Origin: Oxalobacteraceae bacterium
GTDB taxonomy: Bacteria > Pseudomonadota > Gammaproteobacteria > Burkholderiales > Burkholderiaceae_D
Assembly: GCA_947453015.1 (NCBI GenBank)
Contig: CANGFL010000099.1
Span: forward strand, 1 to 5,932
DNA length: 5,932 bases
Reading direction: 5' to 3'
Positions 1 through 5,771 of this stretch are shown here, piece after piece (the first letter of the stretch is position 1; each line of letters opens with the position of its first letter). Below the pieces are notes generated by a model. It was given only the letters and a program-made list of their open reading frames with translations. It searched no databases and was not told where the DNA came from. Position numbers and translations under genes: made by a program.

Positions 1-876
1 CTCATTAATCTCACGCTGACCTAATTCCTGCATCAACGCAGGAAGGTCGACCTTACCCGTATTCGAAGGTAAATGAATGATCTCAGCACCACGCGCAATC
101 AGCTCCGTTTCGCGTGCATTATCACGCTGCGCACTGACTATCCAAGTACTACCACCCTCCAGCACGCGCGCGGAAGGTTTAATCTGCAGTTGACTGTCGA
201 GCACAATCCGTCGTGGCTGACGGGGTGTACTCACGGCGCGCACGGTTAATTGAGGATCATCCTGCTGAACCGTACCCATGCCCGTGAGAATGGCGCACGC
301 ACGTGCGCGCCAGGCATGACCATCAGCTCGCGCAGGCTCTGAAGTAATCCATTGACTTACTCCATTCAACAGCGCAGTTCCTCCATCCAGGCTGGCCGCG
401 ATTTTCATGCGCACCCAAGGTCGGCCGCGCTGCATGCGTGAAAAAAAACCGATATTGATTTCGCGCGCTGGTTCAGCCAATACACCCACCTCGGTGAGTA
501 TTCCCGCTGCCCGGAGTCGCGCTAGTCCCTGACCAGCGACTAAGGGATTCGGATCTTCAATAGCTGCAACCACACGAGCAACACCTGATTGAATCAGCGT
601 ATCTGTGCAAGGTGGAGTACGCCCATGATGGCTGCACGGCTCAAGCGTCACGTACACAGTGGCACCACGAACATCTACTCCACGCGCTGCTGCATCACGC
701 AAGGCAGCGACCTCGGCGTGTGCTTGGCCCGCAGGTTGCGTATGACCCTGAGCTATTACGACGCCCTCTTTAACGATTACACAACCCACTCGCGGATTAG
801 GGCTGGTAATAAAAAGGCCCAGCTCCGCCTGCGGTAGGGCGAGCTGCATGCCTTCGATGTCATTAGTAATTTTCAC
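1..876 (-). CDS. ribD: RibD, bifunctional riboflavin biosynthesis deaminase/reductase (3' end cut off by window)
   Basis: Bifunctional enzyme of riboflavin synthesis. The N-terminal zinc deaminase removes the pyrimidine amino group of the GTP-derived diamino intermediate, and the C-terminal NADPH reductase then reduces the ribose to ribityl; cytosolic. The 292 visible residues read without a stop to the left edge; family members are roughly 360-370 residues, so about 70-80 are missing. Seen: SPNPRVGCVIV at 25-35, HAE at 53-55 (zinc His53, catalytic Glu55), EPCSHHGRTPPC at 79-90 (zinc Cys81 and Cys90), then the reductase start with KIAASLDGGTA from about 158, SQWIT and DDPQLTVR. The usual DGRTA reads DGGTA here. 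The start is GTG at 876, the first possible one after an in-frame stop. It keeps the conserved N-terminal helix in register, with Met10 matching the family's YM position. No clear Shine-Dalgarno is seen. It lies 68 nt downstream of the fimT-like gene, so it may depend on read-through from the pilin genes or on a promoter inside them. Confidence 0.96.
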   Translation of the reverse strand, partial: MKITNDIEGMQLALPQAELGLFITSPNPRVGCVIVKEGVVIAQGHTQPAGQAHAEVAALRDAAARGVDVRGATVYVTLEPCSHHGRTPPCTDTLIQSGVARVVAAIEDPNPLVAGQGLARLRAAGILTEVGVLAEPAREINIGFFSRMQRGRPWVRMKIAASLDGGTALLNGVSQWITSEPARADGHAWRARACAILTGMGTVQQDDPQLTVRAVSTPRQPRRIVLDSQLQIKPSARVLEGGSTWIVSAQRDNARETELIARGAEIIHLPSNTGKVDLPALMQELGQREINE

Positions 877-944
877 GTGATGGCGAATTCAAGGTGTGTT
901 CGCAGAATACCTGCGTAAGCCGCTCGTGCAGCAATGCCGTCATT

Positions 945-1526
945 CTAGCAAGTAGCGCTGTCTTTATCGGGATCGCATACGCGAACACGACCTAAAAAAC
1001 TAATAATGATCTTGAGACGCTGTGCACTGACCGAAAAAGTTAATGACCCGATTTGCGGAATTTGGCTGCTGGCCGCACTGCGCGGACGTCCGCTGCTATC
1101 AAATGCAAGGTAGGATTTTTTACTATCTCGCAGCTTGGCTTCGACTGCCAATCCCTTCGTTTCTGCCTGACTGCGATGCAGTAGTAAATCGCCCGCATCA
1201 AATTTCTGATTATTATTAGCATCGATCAGCACCAACCAACCTTTGCCCCAATCCTTAGAATCCTCGGGAATCACATCAACACGCTTCTGGCGTCGCATGG
1301 CTTCAGACCGCGCCAATAATATCGTTGTATGAAATTCACTCATCGCCGCCGTCACCCGAGACCTATCAAGTACAGATCGAAAATTTGACGACGTCATGAA
1401 TAACAAAATCGCTGTGATAACAAGCGTAGCGAGATACTCGATCATGCTAAAACCTGATCGCACATTGGGTGGATGCCGATTGAAAAGTCGTCGTTCATAT
1501 CCAAGGCTTAGCATGCGCTTAGTCAT
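945..1526 (-). CDS. fimT: Type IV pilus minor prepilin of FimT/GspH type
   Basis: Minor prepilin (193 aa), predicted to be processed by prepilin peptidase PilD at the inner membrane and to join the priming or tip complex of a type IV pilus. Seen: a basic leader (MTKR, ERR), cleavage site SG|FSMIE with Gly25 at -1, Phe26 at +1 and Glu30 at +5, a hydrophobic helix to about 44, then a GspH-like helix with LARSEAMRRQKRV at 71-83. Further on are GWLVLIDANNNQKFDAGD at 96-113 and the C-terminal GRVRVCDPDKDSATC, whose two cysteines (184, 193) form the family's usual disulfide pair. The ATG at 1526 overlaps the pilX-like stop by 8 nt (ATGACTAA). It is preceded by a good Shine-Dalgarno, GGAGAGAG at 1541-1534, inside that gene, which supports this start over Met5. 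Family assignment is strong. The exact name could equally be GspH-like pseudopilin, but the PilV/PilW/PilX neighbours point to a type IV pilus rather than type II secretion. Confidence 0.9.
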   Translation of the reverse strand: MTKRMLSLGYERRLFNRHPPNVRSGFSMIEYLATLVITAILLFMTSSNFRSVLDRSRVTAAMSEFHTTILLARSEAMRRQKRVDVIPEDSKDWGKGWLVLIDANNNQKFDAGDLLLHRSQAETKGLAVEAKLRDSKKSYLAFDSSGRPRSAASSQIPQIGSLTFSVSAQRLKIIISFLGRVRVCDPDKDSATC

Positions 1527-2052
1527 TTAACCGCTCTCTCCAAGCTAATTGCCTAAGCTGTCGCTCACACGGATCAGTTACATCCTCAGGACACAACTGA
1601 ATGGCGTAATCGGCCTGCGCAACAAATCGCGTCGCTGCAAATAAACCGATTCCAGTTGCTGTAATTCGAACAATACCTACGTGCTGATAAGCACTAACCA
1701 TTTCAAGTTGATACTCGGGCGGTGATTTCGATTGCATTCGACCACCCGAAGGAAAACTATCTCCTGTCACGCTACCGAATTCATACACAACGTCGTTACT
1801 CAATAATGAAAGGGGATCATCCATTATTTTCAAATGCTGATACGCATCGTGTAATGCCGCCTCTGCTGCTTCACTGGCAATCGATCGATCGATATAACCT
1901 GCAGTGAGCGTTCGAAAATCATGCCCCAAACGTAGCGTAGCCATTGACACCACCAACAAAATCGACGTCAGCAAAATACAAGGCAACAAAATAAATCCGC
2001 GACAGCCATAGCTTGGGTATGAACCCTTAGTCGATTGATTTTTCTTAGTCAT
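1519..2052 (-). CDS. pilX: Type IV pilus minor prepilin, PilX-like
   Basis: Predicted inner-membrane minor prepilin (177 aa) that would be incorporated into the pilus priming complex. Seen: a basic leader (MTKKNQSTK), candidate cleavage site CRG|FILLP with Gly19 at -1, and a hydrophobic segment at about 20-40. A PilX-type continuation follows: RLGHDFRTLTAGYIDRSIASEAAEAALHDA spans 41-70, and the EAAEAAL core at 61-67 is typical of the family. The C-terminal RITATGIG...FVAQADYAI resembles the PilX end, and the last two cysteines (154, 162) could form a disulfide. Odd: mature position 5 is Pro24, not Glu. Known PilX/GspK-like proteins also often lack Glu5, so this agrees with the family. The gene begins 20 nt after the pilW-like stop; only a weak AGTAGG lies upstream, so translational coupling is likely. 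Its end overlaps the next gene by 8 nt. The assignment rests on the N-terminal half and gene order; the middle is poorly conserved. Confidence 0.8.
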   Translation of the reverse strand: MTKKNQSTKGSYPSYGCRGFILLPCILLTSILLVVSMATLRLGHDFRTLTAGYIDRSIASEAAEAALHDAYQHLKIMDDPLSLLSNDVVYEFGSVTGDSFPSGGRMQSKSPPEYQLEMVSAYQHVGIVRITATGIGLFAATRFVAQADYAIQLCPEDVTDPCERQLRQLAWRERLND

Positions 2053-2072
2053 GCGACGTTGCGAACCTACTA

Positions 2073-2999
2073 CTAATGACGTTCGCTTTGCAGCGGGCTA
2101 GTTTGATAATTCAGTAGTGCGTGATTACGTAAAAAAACTACCCTATCAAAGACTCGACTCAAGCGTTTTCTCTGCCCCGCTGGAAAATCAGATAAGGAAA
2201 AATGAGTGCCAGGATCGTAAAAGGTATAAGTATCTGAATAAAAACGCCCAAAGAGATCGAGCGAATCAGGCGGAGCTTGATCCACTAAATCTGCCTCCGC
2301 CTGCATGACTAACGCGATATGAACTGCAACGACATGCCGCCAGACACTGCCTTCGGATTCTCCGGCAGCTGTTTCTTTTCGGTTGATCGTCGTGGCATTA
2401 ACAAACTGATTCGGCAAACCGTCGTTGTCAGTATCTAGCCCATAAAGAAATTGAAGCGTGACGACTCCGCTTGCCAGCGATTGTGAATCCCATTGATCGG
2501 TCCCGCGATATTTGCAGCGAAAATCACCGGCGACATTCGTACCACGAGCCAGATAAAAAATACTCCACCCACGATCGATTCCATCGAACGACTTTGGGGG
2601 CACAGTAAAACCTGCGCAATTATTCAAAATCATTTTGCTATCGACACTAGAGCTGGAAAAGTGAATCGCCAGCGCATCACTGCCATGAAACCCTGAGCCT
2701 GTCGTCACACTGATATCTTCAGCGCTACCACTAATGACAACATTGTCCAGACCACGTAGTGCAATGGCAGAATCGTCTGCTAGATCGAGCGGATCGTTGT
2801 GACCGGCTTGCTTTATAGCGCGCGCCATGTGGTCAAGCAGATACAGCGCATCCTGCTCGATAACGAAAATTTGTTCTTGCCTAAAATGCGTCACCACCGC
2901 TGCTCGTACAACTCGGGCAAGTGGCAGCAAAATGACTAACCCCAAGCCGATAGCGATCAACATCTCCAGCATCGCTATTCCGAGACAATGCATTTTCAT
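2073..2999 (-). CDS. pilW: Type IV pilus minor prepilin, PilW-like
   Basis: Largest of the four minor prepilins (308 aa), matching the usual PilW size of about 300-350. Role inferred from the family: inner-membrane pilin-like subunit of the priming/tip complex, needed for pilus assembly. Seen: short leader MKMHCLG, cleavage site G7|IAMLE with Ile rather than Phe at +1 and Glu12 at +5, and a hydrophobic helix to about 36. The periplasmic domain holds Cys128 and Cys162, a probable disulfide, with GWSIFYLA at 144-151 between them. A DTDNDGLPN loop at 189-197 has the spacing of a calcium-binding loop. The end, RVFDRVVFLRN at 282-292, is a typical PilW finish. Its ATG overlaps the pilV-like stop as ATGA, which implies translational coupling; no strong Shine-Dalgarno is seen. 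The +1 Ile is tolerated by prepilin peptidases, so processing is still expected. Confidence 0.87.
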   Translation of the reverse strand: MKMHCLGIAMLEMLIAIGLGLVILLPLARVVRAAVVTHFRQEQIFVIEQDALYLLDHMARAIKQAGHNDPLDLADDSAIALRGLDNVVISGSAEDISVTTGSGFHGSDALAIHFSSSSVDSKMILNNCAGFTVPPKSFDGIDRGWSIFYLARGTNVAGDFRCKYRGTDQWDSQSLASGVVTLQFLYGLDTDNDGLPNQFVNATTINRKETAAGESEGSVWRHVVAVHIALVMQAEADLVDQAPPDSLDLFGRFYSDTYTFYDPGTHFSLSDFPAGQRKRLSRVFDRVVFLRNHALLNYQTSPLQSERH

Positions 3000-3520
3000 G
3001 GAGTGACGCCTACGTTGAGCACAATCGATGGATAAAAATTAACCGAGCCTCGACGATCTGGCCATCCTAGTTTGAGCACCCAAGGTGATGATTCATCCTG
3101 CACTGAAGGACACGGCCATTGAAATACTGGTGAGTCCCATGCCACACGCTCACGACACAGCACAACACGCGCATCGGGCAGATCAGACTCTAAGCGCCGA
3201 CGCCAATGCCATAAGTAAAAATCAGCCGCATCGCTAGCCGTGCACGATGCCTGATAACAATCTAACGGGGCCGCTAAATTTTGAACACGTTGCAAAAGAT
3301 TCGTCGATGAGCCCGACAGCAACTGCGCTCCACCCGCTCTTAGCCAACCAACTATCTCTAAGCCATGACGTCTGCCGGCATGCTCCTTTTCCGCAACCCG
3401 AATGGCTACCTGCGCATGACTGGTAATAAACGCCATAGCCAATGTACTCGTCGTGATCACGGCCAACGAGACCATGACTTCCACGAGAGCGAAACCTATC
3501 GCGCAGTGTTGACTGATCAC
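2996..3520 (-). CDS. pilV: Type IV pilus minor prepilin, PilV-like
   Basis: First gene of the pilin cassette (174 aa). Seen: cleavage site AIG|FALVE with Gly9 at -1, Phe10 at +1 and Glu14 at +5, then a hydrophobic segment VMVSLAVITTSTLAMAF. The periplasmic part has four cysteines (88, 93, 122, 137). Its C-terminal pattern, AADFYLWHWRRRLESDLPDARVVLC followed by WVLKLGW, matches the PilV W-x(3)-L-x(3)-LP layout. Start: GTG at 3520 is the only standard start between an upstream in-frame stop (five codons earlier) and the cleavage site. No Shine-Dalgarno is visible; the 20 nt upstream are pyrimidine-rich. The leader MISQHCAIG lacks Lys or Arg, which is unusual for a prepilin. The gene follows nrdR after 160 nt and overlaps the pilW-like gene by 4 nt. 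PilV family is likely; a general minor-pilin call is near certain. Confidence 0.83.
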   Translation of the reverse strand: MISQHCAIGFALVEVMVSLAVITTSTLAMAFITSHAQVAIRVAEKEHAGRRHGLEIVGWLRAGGAQLLSGSSTNLLQRVQNLAAPLDCYQASCTASDAADFYLWHWRRRLESDLPDARVVLCRERVAWDSPVFQWPCPSVQDESSPWVLKLGWPDRRGSVNFYPSIVLNVGVTP

Positions 3521-3600
3521 GAATAAAAGGAAAAATCAAATCAGGAATGTGATCTGATAAAAATTGCCGCACAAGATAAGTTAGTTTATTTCCAACAAAC

Positions 3601-3616
3601 TCAGAAGTCGTTCTGA
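3601..3616. repeat. Perfect inverted repeat, terminator- or operator-like
   Basis: TCAGAA and TTCTGA (6 bp, perfect) flank a 4-nt GTCG loop. On the plus strand it is followed by ATTTTTGATT-like T-rich sequence. On the minus strand it is followed by GTTTGTT, and a further AAA/TTT pairing is possible past one mismatch. It lies downstream of nrdR and upstream of the pilin genes, so it could weakly terminate nrdR transcripts or be a protein-binding site for a pilin promoter. The symmetry is seen; the function is inference. Confidence 0.45.
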
Positions 3617-3623
3617 TTTTTGA

Positions 3624-3645
3624 TTATTGGTTCGGTCACCAATAA
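3624..3645. repeat. Perfect 8-bp inverted repeat in the nrdR-pilV gap
   Basis: Arms TTATTGGT and ACCAATAA pair perfectly around a 6-nt loop (TCGGTC on plus). It begins 7 bp past the neighbouring inverted repeat at 3601-3616. No good U-tract follows on the minus strand, so a strong intrinsic terminator for nrdR is doubtful. A regulatory operator or RNA-stabilising 3' hairpin for the glyA-nrdR message is as likely. It does not resemble the NrdR-box consensus. Confidence 0.45.
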
Positions 3646-3680
3646 ATTTTGAGAGGGTTGCTTTGTCGCGATTAAAGCGA

Positions 3681-4172
3681 TTATTTAGGAAGTGAATCTT
3701 TGCGTTTATTGGCCGCCGCACGTTCTAAGTCGACTTCATCAATCGCATCTCTGAATTCGGCCACATCTTCAAAGCTACGATAGACCGATGCGAACCGAAT
3801 ATAGGCGATTTTGTCCAAGCGCTTTAATTCACGCATCACCAGCTCACCAATTTGACCTGATAAAATTTCTCGCTCACCCGAAGAAAGTAATTTTTCTTCG
3901 ATACGATGAATCGCCGTATCTACAGCATCCGCTGATACAGGACGCTTTCTGAGCGCAAGCATCAAACTTCCACGGAGTTTTGCTGGCTCAAATTCCGTGC
4001 GACTACCGTTCTTTTTGACGATGACAGGCATGGCCAATTCAATCCGCTCATACGTCGTAAAGCGTTTATCGCAATCATTACAACGACGACGACGACGGAT
4101 GCTGTCCCCTTCATCCGACGTCCGGGTATCCAGCACTTGTAAATCTTCATTCTGGCAGTAGGGACAACGCAC
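3681..4172 (-). CDS. nrdR: NrdR, ATP/dATP-sensing repressor of ribonucleotide reductase genes
   Basis: Transcriptional repressor that senses the ATP/dATP balance and binds paired NrdR boxes upstream of nrd operons. From the GTG at 4172 it is 163 aa, close to the family's usual 150-170. Seen: the zinc ribbon, with CPYC at 3-6 and CNDC at 31-34, the arginine-rich stretch IRRRRRC that contacts DNA, and RFTTYERIE. An ATP-cone follows at about 47-137, with [31 protein letters not shown] and the conserved end [16 protein letters not shown]. Start choice: the frame is open back to a TTG at 4193, but AGGAGG at 4186-4181 lies 8 nt before the GTG, and family members begin MxCPxC. The Shine-Dalgarno directly follows the glyA stop, so both genes are probably on one message. 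No NrdR box is visible in this window, so its targets are elsewhere. Confidence 0.97.
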   Translation of the reverse strand: MRCPYCQNEDLQVLDTRTSDEGDSIRRRRRCNDCDKRFTTYERIELAMPVIVKKNGSRTEFEPAKLRGSLMLALRKRPVSADAVDTAIHRIEEKLLSSGEREILSGQIGELVMRELKRLDKIAYIRFASVYRSFEDVAEFRDAIDEVDLERAAANKRKDSLPK

Positions 4173-4180
4173 GGGGACAG

Positions 4181-4186
4181 CCTCCT
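4181..4186 (-). promoter_or_regulatory. Shine-Dalgarno AGGAGG deciding the nrdR start
   Basis: A full-consensus AGGAGG on the minus strand lies 7 nt after the glyA stop codon and 8 nt before the GTG at 4172. Because it lies inside the extension that a TTG start at 4193 would create, it argues that translation starts at the GTG. Confidence 0.85.
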
Positions 4187-4193
4187 CTAACAA

Positions 4194-5444
4194 TCAACCT
4201 TGGTAAACAGGGAATGCATCAGTCAATTTCTTAACCTCAGCCCTGACCCGCGCAAGATTAGCTTCATCATGCGGGTTATCCAGCACATCAGCGATTAACT
4301 GACCTACCTTAGTCGCTTCGGCCACGCCAAAACCACGCGTAGTCATTGCTGGACTACCTAAACGAATGCCGGAGGTGACAAACGGTTTTTCAGGATCGTT
4401 AGGAATACCATTTTTATTGCAGGTAATGTGCGCCAAACCAAGCACTGCTTCAGCTTCTTTACCGGTCATTTTTTTAGCGCGCAAATCAACCAGCATCACA
4501 TGCGACTCAGTACGTCCTGAGACTATTCGTAATCCACGTTGTATCAGCGATTTGGCTAACGCATCGGCATTTTTAATCACTTGCTCCTGATACGACTTGA
4601 ACTCGGGTGATAGCGCCTCTTGAAATGCCACCGCCTTGGCTGCGATCACATGCATCAATGGGCCGCCCTGCAAACCAGGGAAAATAGCGCTGTTAATTTT
4701 TTTGGCGATATCTTCGTCATTCATCAAAATAATGCCGCCGCGTGGCCCGCGCAAACTTTTGTGAGTCGTAGACGTCACCACATGCGCATGCTTGATCGGA
4801 TTGGGGTAAACACCCGCAGCAATCAACCCCGAGTAATGCGCCATATCGACCATTAAATAAGCGCCAATATCTTTGGCTACTTTGGCAAAAAATTCCCAGT
4901 CAATTCGAAGTGAGTACGCCGAAGCACCCGCAATGATTAATTTAGGCTTTTTTTCGTGCGCTAATTTTTCCATTTGCGCGTAATCGATTTCTTCTTTGTC
5001 ATTCAGACCATACGAAATCACATTGAACCATTTGCCCGACATGTTTAATGCCATACCGTGCGTTAAGTGCCCGCCTTCAGCTAAGGACATGCCCATGATG
5101 GTGTCGCCAGGATTAAGCAAGGCCAGAAAAACGGCTTGATTTGCTTGCGAACCAGAATTTGCCTGCACGTTGGCAAAATTGGCACCGTAGAGTTTTTTCA
5201 GCCGCTCAATCGCCAAGGATTCAGCGATATCGACAAATTCACAGCCGCCGTAATAGCGCTTACCTGGATAGCCTTCAGCATATTTATTGGTTAGCTGCGA
5301 GCCCTGCGCTTCCATAACAGCCGGAGAGGCATAGTTTTCAGAGGCGATCAGCTCAATGTGATCTTGCTGACGCTGATTTTCTTTCTGGATGGCCGACCAT
5401 AGTTCCGGGTCAGTGTGAGCGATCGTATGATCTCTGGAAAACAT
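4194..5444 (-). CDS. glyA: Serine hydroxymethyltransferase (GlyA)
   Basis: Cytosolic PLP enzyme that converts serine and tetrahydrofolate to glycine and 5,10-methylene-THF, the main source of one-carbon units. The 416 aa match the bacterial length (E. coli 417). Seen: IASEN with Ser35, [15 protein letters not shown] with Tyr55, Glu57 and Tyr65, GGHLTHG with His126, and VDMAH with Asp200 and His203. The PLP-binding [12 protein letters not shown] has Lys229, and [15 protein letters not shown] carries the substrate-carboxylate Arg361. All catalytic positions line up with the E. coli enzyme. One small departure is [10 protein letters not shown] where AHxAGLIAAG is common. The ATG start at 5444 has GGAG at 5455-5452, 7 nt upstream. 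It is the first gene of the minus-strand series, with nrdR following after 21 nt. A long leader with potential structure lies upstream. Confidence 0.99.
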   Translation of the reverse strand: MFSRDHTIAHTDPELWSAIQKENQRQQDHIELIASENYASPAVMEAQGSQLTNKYAEGYPGKRYYGGCEFVDIAESLAIERLKKLYGANFANVQANSGSQANQAVFLALLNPGDTIMGMSLAEGGHLTHGMALNMSGKWFNVISYGLNDKEEIDYAQMEKLAHEKKPKLIIAGASAYSLRIDWEFFAKVAKDIGAYLMVDMAHYSGLIAAGVYPNPIKHAHVVTSTTHKSLRGPRGGIILMNDEDIAKKINSAIFPGLQGGPLMHVIAAKAVAFQEALSPEFKSYQEQVIKNADALAKSLIQRGLRIVSGRTESHVMLVDLRAKKMTGKEAEAVLGLAHITCNKNGIPNDPEKPFVTSGIRLGSPAMTTRGFGVAEATKVGQLIADVLDNPHDEANLARVRAEVKKLTDAFPVYQG

Positions 5445-5530
5445 TATGCAACTCCAATCATCAGGAATAGTGTGAGGTTAAATCGAATGAGGTAGTAGCG
5501 GAAGGAACAGGTGCAGCCTTAAATAACGCA

Positions 5531-5577
5531 CTTCAGGCGTCCGAGCCCTACGACTGACAAACGGCTGAAGAGCTCGG
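5531..5577 (-). promoter_or_regulatory. Candidate structured RNA element (pseudoknot-compatible) in glyA 5' leader
   Basis: Read in the glyA direction, CCGAGCUC (5577-5570) can pair with GGGCUCGG (5548-5541), 8 bp with one U-G. CUUCAG (5570-5565), at and just inside the first arm, can pair with CUGAAG (5536-5531), 6 bp, which lies 4 nt after the second arm. The two stems cross, so they form either a pseudoknot (if one or two inner pairs of the first stem open) or mutually exclusive folds. The U-G pair becomes C-A on the other strand, which favours an RNA in the glyA orientation. The complementarity is seen; a regulatory role is inference. Confidence 0.35.
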
Positions 5578-5613
5578 GTGCTTTTGGGTTAATGCCAGCG
5601 ATCTAAACCACTC

Positions 5614-5642
5614 TCGATATGCATGTCGACAGTCACACCCAA
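5614..5642 (-). promoter_or_regulatory. Possible sigma-70 promoter for glyA
   Basis: Minus-strand TTGGGT (5642-5637) and TATCGA (5619-5614) are separated by 17 nt. Each hexamer is an imperfect match. The predicted start near 5607 would give a leader of roughly 160 nt that includes the 5531-5577 structure. It is the best-spaced pair I found upstream of glyA, but by-eye promoter calls are weak. Confidence 0.25.
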
Positions 5643-5687
5643 CAAATTGTGACGAAATTTTAGAGGACGCCCGGTTTTTGGGCAAGA

Positions 5688-5723
5688 ACAGCTCGCCGTC
5701 AGCTGTGGTGTTTGGGCTAAAAT
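5688..5723 (+). promoter_or_regulatory. Possible promoter/operator for the SDR gene
   Basis: A TAAAAT hexamer at 5718-5723 could be a -10 box, 48 nt before the SDR start codon. No clear -35 box is present at the expected place (5695-5700). Instead, a perfect inverted repeat ACAGCT...AGCTGT (5688-5693 and 5701-5706) covers that position, as an operator or activator site might. This is weak evidence. Confidence 0.22.
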
Positions 5724-5771
5724 GGGGCGGTTTCCCGTTCATTCAAAAAAATCTTCTTACAAAGGGAACTG

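Larger units (their letters stand above)
3521..3680 (-). other. AT-rich intergenic gap between nrdR and the pilin cassette
   Basis: This 160-bp stretch is the only sizeable break in the minus-strand gene series. It contains the two inverted repeats listed separately and a looser third one (TCAG...CTGA at 3541-3557). I see no convincing -35/-10 pair, but the AT-richness (for example around 3570-3600 and 3521-3540) makes a pilin-operon promoter plausible. No coding potential is evident: the open frame starting at 3572 overlaps the pilV-like gene in another frame and resembles nothing. Confidence 0.5.
5445..5771. other. Divergent intergenic region between glyA and the SDR gene
   Basis: 327 bp separating two genes that point away from each other, so both promoters should be here. 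Toward glyA it holds a candidate promoter (5614-5642) and a leader of about 160 nt with crossing inverted repeats (5531-5577). Toward the SDR gene it holds an inverted repeat (5688-5706), a TAAAAT hexamer at 5718 and the SDR ribosome binding site. A 64-codon open frame on the minus strand (5742-5548) has no recognisable features and spans the likely promoter, so I do not call it a gene. No match to glycine, THF, SAM or SAH riboswitch consensus was recognised by eye. Confidence 0.7.

Noticed and set aside
589..837. 82-codon plus-strand open frame
   Set aside because: Antisense shadow of ribD, which has all deaminase motifs on the minus strand.
1880..1893. ATCG repeated three times
   Set aside because: It lies in the pilX-like coding region and is too short to be a clear slippage tract. 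A four-base repeat in a pilin gene could phase-vary, but three units give little support.
3234..3572. 112-codon open frame overlapping the pilV-like gene in another frame
   Set aside because: It starts at a GTG without support, lacks a prepilin leader, and its downstream part is a shifted reading of the PilV-like gene. The real frame shows the cleavage site and PilV C-terminal pattern.
4083..4097. Five ACG units in tandem (microsatellite-like)
   Set aside because: It encodes the conserved arginine run of the NrdR zinc ribbon, so protein constraint explains it; phase variation is unlikely in three-base steps within a DNA-binding motif.
5494..5520. GGAAGGAACAG...GCAGCC, partly similar to a glycine riboswitch core on the plus strand
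   Set aside because: Only a short resemblance, on the strand leading to the SDR gene rather than glyA, with none of the other conserved blocks.
5664..5684. Hairpin GCCC...GGGC around a T-rich loop
   Set aside because: Only four base pairs with no following U-tract; not a terminator and no evidence of function.
5548..5742. 64-codon open frame on the minus strand upstream of glyA
   Set aside because: No family features, no good ribosome binding site, and it covers the likely glyA promoter and leader structure; most likely a chance open frame.
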